Positions 8,560 through 16,134 of a stretch of 64,000 nt of DNA are shown here, in pieces. Position 1 is the stretch's first letter; every line of letters starts with the position of its first letter. A program made the translations under genes and the position numbers. Where the stretch lies: positions 4,901,501 through 4,965,500 of the forward strand of contig NZ_CP108455.1 of NCBI RefSeq assembly GCF_036241575.1, written 5' to 3'. Origin of the DNA: Streptomyces sp. NBC_01267 (GTDB lineage: Bacteria > Actinomycetota > Actinomycetes > Streptomycetales > Streptomycetaceae). The notes under the pieces are model-generated. The model was not told where the DNA came from, made no database searches, and saw nothing but the letters and a program-made list of their open reading frames with translations.

Positions 8560-8719
8560 GGGATCGGGGGGCCGCTGTTCGGGGGGACGGCGGGCCTGCG
8601 GGGGGTACGGGGGAGCACGGGGGAGCACGGGGGAAGCGGAGCGGGGTCGGACGGGCCGGGGGGGCCTGTTCGGCCCCGTCCGCATGTGCGGGACGGGTCC
8701 TGCCCGGGAGTTCCGGACC
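8560..8719. other. convergent intergenic region with 11-bp repeats
   Basis: Between sigQ and the P-loop kinase gene lies a G-rich stretch with repeated GAGCACGGGGG units (about 8601-8637). No gene was recognised. Confidence 0.5.
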
Positions 8720-9364
8720 TCAGGCGAGCGGGGCGGCCGAGGAACGGGCGGTCTCCCGGTGGCCGGAGGCCGCCGCCAGCCGGGTCAGGGCCTCGCCCTT
8801 GCCGCAGGCGTACGCACCCAACGCCGACTGCCGCGCCACGATCCCGCGCTCGGACCGCATCAGCCGCCACCCCCGCCGCAGCAGGAACGGCACCGACTTC
8901 CGTCCCTCGCGCAGATCCCGCGCCAGCCGCCGCCGGAACGTGGTGGAGGGCCGCCCGCGCAGGCAGAGCGCGTCCGCCAGGACGCCCAGCTCCTCGCAGC
9001 GCCGCACGATGTCCGCGGCGAAGATGCCCTCGGCGATGAAGGCGGGCCTCCCGCCGATGTCCAGCGCCTCGCTGCCCACCCGCGCGCTCACGGAGATGTC
9101 GTACACGGGGACGGTCGTACGGCCGGTACGGCACAGCTCGTCGATCGCGGCGACCGCCGCGTCCGCGTCCCAGGACAGCGGGGAGTCCCAGTCGATGTCC
9201 GTGCTGTCGGCGACCTGCGGAAGCGTCGGGTCCCCGGCTTCCTTGTAGAAGTCGTCCAGGCGCAGCACGGGCAGGCCCGAGCGCGCCGCGAGGGACGACT
9301 TTCCGGATCCGGAGGGGCCCGCGAGCAGGACGACGCGGGTCGGTATGGGCTGGGGTGAACTCAC
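8720..9364 (-). CDS. uridine-kinase-like P-loop ATPase
   Basis: A 214-residue P-loop protein. The GTG at 9364 was chosen because it begins directly before the nucleotide-binding strand; Walker A is GPSGSGKSS, and the segment LRLDDFYKEAGDPTLP with DIDWDSPLSWD matches the uridine kinase / phosphoribulokinase lid. FIAEGIFAADIV is the Walker B-like strand. This supports phosphoryl transfer to a small hydroxylated substrate, possibly uridine; no substrate-specific residue set was verified. A nucleoside role would fit the surrounding salvage genes. Confidence 0.8.
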   Translation of the reverse strand: MSSPQPIPTRVVLLAGPSGSGKSSLAARSGLPVLRLDDFYKEAGDPTLPQVADSTDIDWDSPLSWDADAAVAAIDELCRTGRTTVPVYDISVSARVGSEALDIGGRPAFIAEGIFAADIVRRCEELGVLADALCLRGRPSTTFRRRLARDLREGRKSVPFLLRRGWRLMRSERGIVARQSALGAYACGKGEALTRLAAASGHRETARSSAAPLA

Positions 9365-9506
9365 GGGAAACCATTCTCCCGCATCGGCCGGGCCGCGGTA
9401 ATCCCAGGAGAGCAACTTGCCGGGTCTTTGAAGTGTGCGCCGCATCTCAACTACGCTGAGTGCGCTCATGCTTACTCTACGAGCAGGAATCACAGTCAGG
9501 AATCAC

Positions 9507-9896
9507 ATGGCATCTCATGCAGCACCCAAGCCCCGGCGGACCTCCCTGCTGCGCATCGGCCTGACCATCTCGGTGGCTGGTGCGGCGCTCGGTGCGGGCG
9601 GTGCGGCGGCGCAGGCGGCGACACCCATCAGCACCGGGGCGGGCGGGCCCTCCGCGGTGCTCGGTGACCTCGGCCCGTCGCCGGTCAAGGTCCTCACGGG
9701 CGCGGTCGCCAACGCCGTCGCGCCGGTCGCCGGCCTCCAGCTCGACCCGCTCGCCAAGACCGGTGTCGACCCGCTCGACAACGCGGTGGGCACGCAGGTC
9801 GCCGACTTCAAGCCGCTCTCCACTGCGGCGCTCACCGCGCCGCTGACCGGGGGCGGGGCCCTGAAGGACCTGCTGCCCGGCGCCGCCCGGTCCTGA
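9507..9896 (+). CDS. small secreted protein
   Basis: A 129-residue exported protein. From the ATG at 9507 a basic n-region (PKPRRTSLLRIG) leads into a hydrophobic core and a cleavage site near AAAQA. The mature part is rich in Leu, Ala, Gly and Pro with short Asp-containing repeats (LDPLAKTGVDPLDNAVG). No enzymatic motif is visible. It is similar in style to the secreted protein at 3.25 kb and to small wall-associated proteins of Streptomyces. It is divergent from the P-loop kinase gene and ends just before a very long palindrome. Confidence 0.72.
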   Translation: MASHAAPKPRRTSLLRIGLTISVAGAALGAGGAAAQAATPISTGAGGPSAVLGDLGPSPVKVLTGAVANAVAPVAGLQLDPLAKTGVDPLDNAVGTQVADFKPLSTAALTAPLTGGGALKDLLPGAARS

Positions 9897-9950
9897 TACC
9901 GCGGCGGTCGACCGGGACGGCCGGACAGGACGACAGCTGGACGGGACGGC

Positions 9951-10010
9951 CGTCACAGGAACGGCCCCCGTCACCGCGGATCCGCGGTGACGGGGGCCGT
10001 TCCTGTGACG
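9951..10010. terminator. 60-bp perfect palindrome (bidirectional terminator)
   Basis: Bases 9951-9980 are exactly the reverse complement of 9981-10010, with no spacer. The element lies between the convergent secreted-protein and aldehyde-dehydrogenase-like genes. The terminal segment GTTCCTGTGACG is repeated once more at about 10015-10026. Confidence 0.85.
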
Positions 10011-10049
10011 CTTCCGTTCCTGTGACGCCGCCCCGATGGCCGGTCGGTC

Positions 10050-10961
10050 TCAGTACGAAGAGCCGGACACGCCCAGGGCGCCCGTCGGGTGCCAGACCGT
10101 CTTGGTCTCCAGGAACGCCGTCAGCCGCCCGGTACCGGGATCGGCCGTGAAGTCCACGGTGACGTCCGCCGGCTGCGGGCGCAGGACCCGCTTGAGGTTG
10201 TCCGCCGCCGCGATCTCCAGGTCGCGCGCCAGCTCGGCGTCCGCCCCGGTGAGGTCGATCGCGTTGACGTCCTGGTGCGCGGCGAGCGGGGCGGCGATCT
10301 CCGCCGTGCGCCCCGACAGCACGTTGACCACACCGCCGGGCAGGTCCGACGTGGCCAGTACCTCGCCGAGCGAGAGCGCGGGCAGCGGGGACTTCTCGGA
10401 GGCGATCACCACGGCCGTGTTGCCCGTCGCGATCACCGGGGCGATCACCGAGACCAGGCCCAGGAACGACGAGTCCTGCGGGGCGAGAACGGTGACGACA
10501 CCCGTCGGCTCCGGCGTGGAGAGGTTGAAGAACGGGCCCGCGACCGGGTTCGCCCCGCCCGCGATCTGGCCGATCTTGTCGGTCCAGCCCGCGTACCAGA
10601 CCCAGCGGTCGACAGCCGCGTCCACCACGGCCGCCGCCTTGGACTTCGACAGCCCTTCGGCGTCCGCCACCTCACGTACGAACTGGTCCCGGCGGCCCTC
10701 CAGCATCTCGGCGATGCGGTAGAGGATCTGCCCGCGGTTGTACGCCGTCGCGCCCGACCAGCCGCCGAACGCCTTGCGTGCCGCGACGACCGCGTCCCTG
10801 GCGTCCTTGCGGGAGGACTGCGGGGCGTTGGCCAGCCAGTTGCCCTTGGAGTCGGTCACCTCGTACACGCGCCCGCTTTCGGAGCGGGGGAACTTGCCCC
10901 CGACGTACAGCTTGTAGGTCTTGAAGACGCTCAGCCGGTTCTGCTGCTCGACGGTGCTCAT
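10050..10961 (-). CDS. truncated, catalytically incomplete aldehyde-dehydrogenase-like protein
   Basis: A 303-residue protein of the ALDH superfamily, against about 480 for the family. The N-terminal NAD-binding portion aligns with its neighbour (KLYVGGKFPRSESGRVYEV, later WVWYAGWTDKIG, PVIATGNTAVVIASEKSPL). The PWNFP asparagine is replaced by APQDSSF, ELGGK is absent and the chain ends before the catalytic-cysteine domain. The ATG overlaps the stop of the full-length ALDH gene by one base (TGATG), so both are probably made together. It could be a pseudoenzyme partner subunit. Not obviously a decayed gene, because codon use is normal throughout. Confidence 0.82.
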   Translation of the reverse strand: MSTVEQQNRLSVFKTYKLYVGGKFPRSESGRVYEVTDSKGNWLANAPQSSRKDARDAVVAARKAFGGWSGATAYNRGQILYRIAEMLEGRRDQFVREVADAEGLSKSKAAAVVDAAVDRWVWYAGWTDKIGQIAGGANPVAGPFFNLSTPEPTGVVTVLAPQDSSFLGLVSVIAPVIATGNTAVVIASEKSPLPALSLGEVLATSDLPGGVVNVLSGRTAEIAAPLAAHQDVNAIDLTGADAELARDLEIAAADNLKRVLRPQPADVTVDFTADPGTGRLTAFLETKTVWHPTGALGVSGSSY

Positions 10962-12424
10962 CAGCGCTTGCCCTCCGGGCTCGACGGGGCGAGGTACGCC
11001 TCCAGGCCGTGACGGCCGCCCTCACGGCCGTAGCCCGATTCCTTGTAGCCGCCGAAGGGCGAGGTCGGGTCGAACTTGTTGAACGTGTTGGCCCACACCA
11101 CACCGGCCCGGAGCTTGTTCGCGACCGCGAGGATGCGCGAGCCCTTCTCGGTCCAGATGCCGGCGGACAGGCCGTACTGGGTGTTGTTGGCCTTGGCGAC
11201 GGCCTCGTCGGGCGTACGGAACGACAGCACCGAGAGCACCGGGCCGAAGATCTCGTCGCGCGCGACGGTGTGCGCCTGGGTGACGCCGGTGAACAGCGTG
11301 GGCGCGAACCAGTAACCGGACGTGGGGAGTTCGCAGGCGGGCGACCAGCGCTCGGCGCCCTCCGCCTCGCCCGCGTCGACGAGCTTCTGGATACGGGCCA
11401 GCTGCTCGGCGGAGTTGATCGCGCCGATGTCGGTGTTCTTGTCGAGCGGGTCGCCGAGGCGCAGCGTGCCCAGCCGGCGCTTCAGCGCGTCCAGCAGCTC
11501 GTCCTGGATCGACTCCTGGACCAGCAGGCGTGAGCCCGCGCAGCAGACCTGGCCCTGGTTGAAGAAGATGCCGGTGACGATGCCCTCGACGGCCTGGTCG
11601 ATCGGGGCGTCGTCGAAGACGATGTTCGCGCCCTTGCCGCCCAGCTCCAGGGTGACCTTCTTGTCCGTGCCCGCGACGGACCGGGCGATGGCCCGGCCGA
11701 CGGCGGTCGAACCGGTGAAGGCGACCTTGTCGACGTCCGGGTGCTCGACGAGCGCGGCGCCCGCGTCCCCGTACCCGGGAAGGATGTTGACGACGCCCTT
11801 CGGCAGCCCCGCCTGGCGGCAGATGTCCGCGAAGAAGAGCGCGCTCAGCGGGGTCGTCTCGGCGGGCTTGAGCACCACCGTGTTGCCGGTGGCCAGCGCC
11901 GGGGCGATCTTCCACGCGAGCATCAGCAGCGGGAAGTTCCACGGGATGACCTGGCCCGCGACGCCCAGCGGCTGCGGGTTCGCCCCGTAGCCGGCGTGGC
12001 CGAGCTTGTCGGCCCAGCCCGCGTAGTAGAAGAAGTGCGCCGCGACCAGCGGGAGGTCCGCGTCGCGGGTCTCCCGGATCGGCTTGCCGTTGTCGAGGGT
12101 CTCCAGGACGGCCAGCTCGCGCGAGCGCTCCTGGATGATCCGGGCGATGCGGAAGAGGTACTTGGCGCGTGCCGAGCCCGGCAGCGCGGACCACTTGTCG
12201 AAGGCCTTGCGGGCGGCCTTGACGGCCCGGTCCACATCGGCGGCGCCCGCGCGGGCGACCTCCGAGAGGACCTCCTCGGTGGAGGGGCTGACGGTCTTGA
12301 AGACCTTGCCGTCGGCCGCCTCGGTGAACTCGCCGTCGATGAACAGCCCGTAGGACGGGGCGATGTCGACGACCGAGCGGGACTCGGGGGCCGGTGCGTA
12401 CTCGAATGCGGAGGAGAGTGCCAT
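10961..12424 (-). CDS. aldehyde dehydrogenase (NAD(P)-dependent)
   Basis: A 487-residue ALDH with all key residues: N163 in PWNFP, the glutamate E260 in ELGGK, and the nucleophile C294 in GQVCCAGSR. It oxidises aldehydes to acids. It lies five bases downstream of deoC, whose product includes acetaldehyde, so acetaldehyde removal is the likely role (inference from context). It is co-transcribed with the shorter ALDH-like gene that follows. Start ATG at 12424 gives the usual length for the family. Confidence 0.93.
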   Translation of the reverse strand: MALSSAFEYAPAPESRSVVDIAPSYGLFIDGEFTEAADGKVFKTVSPSTEEVLSEVARAGAADVDRAVKAARKAFDKWSALPGSARAKYLFRIARIIQERSRELAVLETLDNGKPIRETRDADLPLVAAHFFYYAGWADKLGHAGYGANPQPLGVAGQVIPWNFPLLMLAWKIAPALATGNTVVLKPAETTPLSALFFADICRQAGLPKGVVNILPGYGDAGAALVEHPDVDKVAFTGSTAVGRAIARSVAGTDKKVTLELGGKGANIVFDDAPIDQAVEGIVTGIFFNQGQVCCAGSRLLVQESIQDELLDALKRRLGTLRLGDPLDKNTDIGAINSAEQLARIQKLVDAGEAEGAERWSPACELPTSGYWFAPTLFTGVTQAHTVARDEIFGPVLSVLSFRTPDEAVAKANNTQYGLSAGIWTEKGSRILAVANKLRAGVVWANTFNKFDPTSPFGGYKESGYGREGGRHGLEAYLAPSSPEGKR

Positions 12425-12429
12425 GGTGA

Positions 12430-13413
12430 TCAGTCCACCGTCACGTAGTCGGGGCCGGAGTAGCGGCCGGTGCTGAGCTTCTGGCGCTGCATCAGCAGGT
12501 CGTTCAGCAGGCTGGAGGCGCCGAAGCGGAACCAGTGGCTGTCCAGCCAGTCCGCGCCGGCGGTCTCGTTGACCAGGACGAGGAACTTGATCGCGTCCTT
12601 GGAGGTACGGATGCCGCCCGCGGGCTTCACGCCCACCTGGACGCCGGTCTGCGCGCGGAAGTCGCGGACCGCCTCCAGCATCAGCAGGGTGTTGGCCGGG
12701 GTGGCGTTGACCGCGACCTTGCCGGTCGAGGTCTTGATGAAGTCGGCACCGGCCATCATGCCGATCCAGGAGGCGCGGCGGATGTTGTCGTACGTGGACA
12801 GCTCGCCCGTCTCGAAGATCACCTTCAGCCGGGCGGCCGTGCCTTCCCCGGGAACTCCCGCGGGGCGCACGCACTCCGCCTTGACGGCCTGGATCTCCTC
12901 GAAGACCGAGAGGTAACGGCCGGAGAGGAACGCGCCCCGGTCGATCACCATGTCGATCTCGTCCGCCCCCGCGGCGACGGCGTCCCGCACATCGGCGAGC
13001 TTCACCGGCAGCGCGGCCCGGCCCGCCGGGAAGGCGGTGGCGACCGAGGCGACCTTCACATCGGCGCCGTGCAGGGCTTCCTTCGCGATGGCCGCCATGT
13101 CCGGATAGACACAGACGGCGGCCGTCATCGGGGCCGTGCGGTCGGTGGGATCGGGGTGGACGGCCTTGGCGGCGAGCGCCCGGACCTTGCCCGGGGTGTC
13201 CGCGCCTTCGAGCGTCGTCAGGTCGATCATCGAGATGGCCAGGTCGATGGCGTACGCCTTCGACGTGGTCTTGATCGAGCGGGTACCGAGGGACGCGGCG
13301 CGCGCTTCGAGGCCGACGGCGTCCACGCCGGGCAGTCCGTGCAGGAAGCGGCGCAGCGCGCTGTCGGACGTGGTCACGTCAGCGAATGCGGGGGCGGTGG
13401 TGGGCATGGTCAC
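12430..13413 (-). CDS. deoC: deoxyribose-phosphate aldolase
   Basis: A class I aldolase splitting 2-deoxyribose-5-phosphate into acetaldehyde and glyceraldehyde-3-phosphate. The Schiff-base lysine is in GADFIKTSTGK (about residue 227), and DMVIDRGAF and GVKPAGGIRT are the other active-site segments. Two starts are possible: GTG at 13413 (327 residues) or ATG at 13407 (325 residues). I prefer GTG because TATGCT lies six bases before it and no Shine-Dalgarno sequence is present. First gene of an operon with two ALDH-family genes. The promoter carries the palindrome shared with add and the phosphorylase gene. Confidence 0.93.
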   Translation of the reverse strand: MTMPTTAPAFADVTTSDSALRRFLHGLPGVDAVGLEARAASLGTRSIKTTSKAYAIDLAISMIDLTTLEGADTPGKVRALAAKAVHPDPTDRTAPMTAAVCVYPDMAAIAKEALHGADVKVASVATAFPAGRAALPVKLADVRDAVAAGADEIDMVIDRGAFLSGRYLSVFEEIQAVKAECVRPAGVPGEGTAARLKVIFETGELSTYDNIRRASWIGMMAGADFIKTSTGKVAVNATPANTLLMLEAVRDFRAQTGVQVGVKPAGGIRTSKDAIKFLVLVNETAGADWLDSHWFRFGASSLLNDLLMQRQKLSTGRYSGPDYVTVD

Positions 13414-13419
13414 CAGAGG

Positions 13420-13475
13420 AGCATATCTACGCGCGTAGCGACCTGTACAGGGGGACCAGGTCACCGGATGGTGAC
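13420..13475 (-). promoter_or_regulatory. deoC promoter with CTACGCGCGTAG operator
   Basis: The palindrome CTACGCGCGTAG is at 13427-13438, directly abutting the -10 hexamer TATGCT (13425-13420, minus strand). Upstream at 13460-13475 is a second inverted repeat, GTCACC-GGAT-GGTGAC, which also fits GTnAC-n6-GTnAC. Confidence 0.65.
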
Positions 13476-13535
13476 GGGTCCCCGCAGAGGTCGCTACGGC
13501 CGATCGTCGGATCAGGCCCCGGTCCGGCCGTCGGG

Positions 13536-14201
13536 TCAGCCGATGCCCAGCAGCACGGCCAGCAGGATCGCACCCGCGGCGCAGGGCGCCATGATCTCGT
13601 ACGCCCAGCGGATCTCCGGCGTGCCCTGGGCCGTCGGCCGGGACGCGCCGCGCTCCGCGAGTTCCCGCAGGTCGTTGACCGTCTGGTCGGAAGGGGCGAG
13701 TCCCGATTCGGTTCCGGCGATTCCGGTGACGGAGGACCGGGAGGAGAGCGGGTTACGGGACCTGGCGGTCGGCTCGCCGGTGGCCATGGCCCGCATCTGC
13801 TGCGCGTTGGCCCTCTTGCGGCGGCGCAGCGAGACCGGCACGGCCCACAGCTGGTACTTCCCGCCCTCGGTGAAGACCTCGCTGGAGTAACCGGCCCGGA
13901 CGTCCTGGACGGCGGCCCAGGGGAGGACGATCGTCCGGAACGGGTTGCGGACCCGGAGCCGGTCGTCGTTCGCGTACACCGCGGGCCGCAGGGTGAAGGC
14001 GATCACCAGCGGGATCACGAAGAGCAGCCCGGCGAGGGCCAGCCACGGGGCGTTGCCGCTGCCGCTGATGAGGGCGTCGATGCCCAGCCAGCAGGCGAGG
14101 GCGAGCAGCAGGACGCCGCCCGCGATCCCGCCGAGGGACCGGAAGACACGGTCCGCGTAGACCGTGTCGGGGGACTGCGGCGTGGGGCGCTCAGGGCTCA
14201 T
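13536..14201 (-). CDS. PH-domain membrane protein
   Basis: A 221-residue protein with two N-terminal membrane helices (about residues 22-42 and 50-70), a bacterial PH-like domain (RPAVYANDDRLRVRNPFRTIVLPWAAVQDVRAGYSSEV is split here over residues 73-110) and a C-terminal helix (about 200-219). The cytosolic segment RRRKRANAQQMRAMA is basic. Such proteins are common in actinobacteria, and their role is not established. It lies downstream of the sigma/anti-sigma pair, separated by a hairpin. Confidence 0.82.
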   Translation of the reverse strand: MSPERPTPQSPDTVYADRVFRSLGGIAGGVLLLALACWLGIDALISGSGNAPWLALAGLLFVIPLVIAFTLRPAVYANDDRLRVRNPFRTIVLPWAAVQDVRAGYSSEVFTEGGKYQLWAVPVSLRRRKRANAQQMRAMATGEPTARSRNPLSSRSSVTGIAGTESGLAPSDQTVNDLRELAERGASRPTAQGTPEIRWAYEIMAPCAAGAILLAVLLGIG

Positions 14202-14242
14202 GTGTCCGATTCTGCCTGAAGGCTGTGGCGGGGACGCAACGG

Positions 14243-14275
14243 CCGGGGGCCCCGGGCCGTCGGCGGGGCCCCCGG
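14243..14275. terminator. hairpin between anti-sigma-like and PH-domain genes
   Basis: Twelve-base perfect arms (14243-14254 and 14264-14275) around a nine-base loop. The position fits termination after the sigma operon on the minus strand. Confidence 0.65.
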
Positions 14276-14329
14276 GCGGAGGTCCCGGTCCCGGGCGGGC
14301 GCCCCTTACCGGACACGGTCCGTACCGGC

Positions 14330-14674
14330 CTACGGATGTTCCGTCACCCCGGGAGACACGACGGACGGGCGGATCGGGCCGGTGGGGGTGGGCTGCGGGG
14401 GGTCCGTGACGCGCGGGGCGTGGGCGGGCGGCGCCGGGGCCGGGTTCAGCGGGCTGCCGGGGAGCAGGACCAGCAGGCACACGGCCACCACGGCGGCAGC
14501 CGCTCCGAGGACGGCGAAGCCGGTCCTGCGTACCCGGCGCACTCCCCAGCTGCGTCCCTGCGGGGGCGCTCCGCGGCGCAGGTCGCCGTAGGTGACGAGG
14601 GCGGCGCGGGCGGCCAGCGCGGCACGCAGCCGGTCCTCGGTGGCGGACCGGCGGTCTTCGGCGGTCGGTCTCAT
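14330..14674 (-). CDS. single-pass membrane protein, probable anti-sigma factor
   Basis: A 114-residue protein: a basic cytosolic N terminus (about residues 1-50), one membrane helix (about 54-75, LGAAAAVVAVCLLVLLPG) and a Pro-rich outer tail. Its ATG overlaps the stop of the sigma-factor gene by four bases, the usual arrangement for an ECF sigma and its membrane anti-sigma partner. No zinc HxxxCxxC motif is seen, so it would be an atypical anti-sigma. Function inferred from context. Confidence 0.6.
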   Translation of the reverse strand: MRPTAEDRRSATEDRLRAALAARAALVTYGDLRRGAPPQGRSWGVRRVRRTGFAVLGAAAAVVAVCLLVLLPGSPLNPAPAPPAHAPRVTDPPQPTPTGPIRPSVVSPGVTEHP

Positions 14675-15288
14675 CGGTCTGCTCCCAGTGTCTTCTCCAG
14701 CGCGTCCAGCGCGCGGCTCGCGGTGGACTTCACCGTGCCGCGTGACATCCCGAGGGTCTCCGCGATCTGCGCCTCGGACAGCTCCGACCAGTAGCGCAGT
14801 ACGAGCACCTCGCGCTGGCGCTGCGTCAGTCGGGCCATGGCGTCGAGGACGTGCTGGTGTTCCTCGGCGAGCAGCAGCCCCTCGTCGAGGGGCGGCCCGT
14901 GGCCCTCGTGGGGCGGGGTGTAGGCGCGGGCGGTGCGGCGTCTGCGCAGTACGGACCGGGCCGCGTTGACGACGGCGGTGTGCAGATAGGCCCCCGGGTT
15001 CTGGAGCCCGTCCAGCGAGGTGCCGTGTCTGCGGAAGACGGCGGCGAAGGCGTCCTGGACGACGTCCTCGGCGGTCTGCAGATCGTCGACGAGGAAGAGC
15101 GCGAGCCGCACCATGTCGAGCCGTCGCGCCTGGTACAGGTCGGTCAGCGTGGGCGGCGGCGGCTCGTCGTCGTACGGCGTGTGGACTGCCCGCAGCCGGT
15201 GTCCCCGTACGGGCACGTCCTCGGTCCGTGACATGCGGGAGAGCAGCCGGGACCACCAGGGTGTCGCTGCGGGTATGGCGTACTGCAT
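14671..15288 (-). CDS. ECF RNA polymerase sigma factor (SigE family)
   Basis: A 205-residue sigma factor. Region 2 is about residues 48-115 (DMVRLALFLVDDLQTAEDVVQ through LQNPGAYLHTAVVNAARSV), and region 4 about 140-200 (LTQRQREVLVLRYWSELSE, HTH MSRGTVKSTASRALDALE). The linker carries an acidic/Pro stretch. It is coupled to the membrane protein gene that follows. The upstream secreted repeat-protein gene is separated by a strong hairpin, so it is not clearly co-transcribed. Target regulon unknown. Confidence 0.88.
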   Translation of the reverse strand: MQYAIPAATPWWSRLLSRMSRTEDVPVRGHRLRAVHTPYDDEPPPPTLTDLYQARRLDMVRLALFLVDDLQTAEDVVQDAFAAVFRRHGTSLDGLQNPGAYLHTAVVNAARSVLRRRRTARAYTPPHEGHGPPLDEGLLLAEEHQHVLDAMARLTQRQREVLVLRYWSELSEAQIAETLGMSRGTVKSTASRALDALEKTLGADR

Positions 15289-15309
15289 GGGCCTCGATCC
15301 GTTGCGGGA

Positions 15310-15345
15310 GGGGCGGGCGGGCCTGCGAACGGGCCCGCCCGCCCC
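15310..15345. terminator. GC-rich hairpin terminator
   Basis: Fourteen-base perfect arms (15310-15323 and 15332-15345) with an eight-base loop, downstream of the secreted repeat-protein gene and before the sigma gene. Confidence 0.75.
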
Positions 15346-15371
15346 GTGGTGCTGCCGCTACTGCTGCGCTG

Positions 15372-15854
15372 CTACTTGTGGACTCCGCTGCCCGGGTTGA
15401 TCACCTTGGGCGCGTTTCCGGCCGGGGTGTGCCCGCCGCCGGTGCCCGGGTGGACGACCTTCGGGGCGTCGCCGGAGGTGCCGCCGTGGATGACCTTCGG
15501 GGCGTTGCCGGAGGTGCCCGCGTGGACGACCTTCGGGGCGTTGCCCGACGTGCCCGCGTGGACGACCTTCGGGGCGTTGCCCGACGTGCCCGCGTGGACG
15601 ACCTTCGGGGCGTTGCCCGACGTGCCCGGGTGGACGACCTTCGGGGTACCGGCGGACTTCGAGTCGCCGGCCTTCGAGACGCTCGGCTTCGAGTCGGGCT
15701 GCGAGGCCGAGTTCCCGGTGGTGGTGACCTTCGGCGAGCCGGAGTCGGCGACGGCCTGCGCGGCGAAGCCGCCGCCCACCAGCAGTGCGATGCCGGTGAC
15801 AGCACCCAGGACCCGGGTGCGGGGGCGGTAGTTCCGCTTGACGTGCGAGGACAT
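15372..15854 (-). CDS. secreted protein with 12-residue tandem repeats
   Basis: A 160-residue exported protein. The ATG at 15854 was chosen because GGGAG lies before it and it begins the signal peptide (RNYRPRTRVLG, hydrophobic core, cleavage near AAQAVA). The mature chain starts with a Ser/Lys/Thr-rich segment and continues with five to six copies of the unit APKVVHAGTSGN, with variants. It has no cysteine or enzymatic motif. The His and Lys of each repeat are regularly spaced, which could favour polyanion or metal binding (speculation). Confidence 0.75.
   Translation of the reverse strand: MSSHVKRNYRPRTRVLGAVTGIALLVGGGFAAQAVADSGSPKVTTTGNSASQPDSKPSVSKAGDSKSAGTPKVVHPGTSGNAPKVVHAGTSGNAPKVVHAGTSGNAPKVVHAGTSGNAPKVIHGGTSGDAPKVVHPGTGGGHTPAGNAPKVINPGSGVHK
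15451..15640. repeat. 36-bp in-frame tandem repeat
   Basis: Units start at 15451, 15487, 15523, 15559, 15595 and (partial) 15631. The central copies are nearly identical at the DNA level, which indicates recent expansion by slippage or recombination. They encode the 12-residue units of the secreted protein. Confidence 0.88.
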
Positions 15855-16040
15855 GGGGTTCTCCCGAGTAAGTGAGGGAAAGACGGTCTGGAACATCAGC
15901 TGAAGGGCGCCTTCAACCCACCAGACGTACGGAACCCACGGGGGTTGCGACCATTTCCGGGAAACTTCACCACGCCCGGTTCCGCCTCCGTCGGCCGACT
16001 CCGGTAAGGCGGCCGGTACGAGTGGCTCGGAGGCCGGGTC

Positions 16041-16071
16041 TTGACCTGAAGGTGACTTGAGGTCTTACGGT
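16041..16071 (+). promoter_or_regulatory. MerR-type promoter with operator in a 19-bp spacer
   Basis: TTGACC (-35, 16041-16046) and TACGGT (-10, 16066-16071) are separated by 19 bases, the over-long spacing typical of MerR-family activated promoters. The dyad ACCTGAAG-GTGA-CTTGAGGT (16044-16063, one mismatch) fills the spacer and resembles SoxR-type boxes. Confidence 0.65.
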
Positions 16072-16134
16072 CGTGGCATTCCGGAACCCGGACCTGAAAC
16101 GACCGAATCCGCGTCATCACCGAGAGGTTGTTCC

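Noticed and set aside
13460..13475. GTCACC-GGAT-GGTGAC upstream of deoC as a definite AfsQ1 site
   Set aside because: It fits GTnAC-n6-GTnAC once, but one match of this degree is expected by chance in a window of this size and deoC has no known link to AfsQ1.
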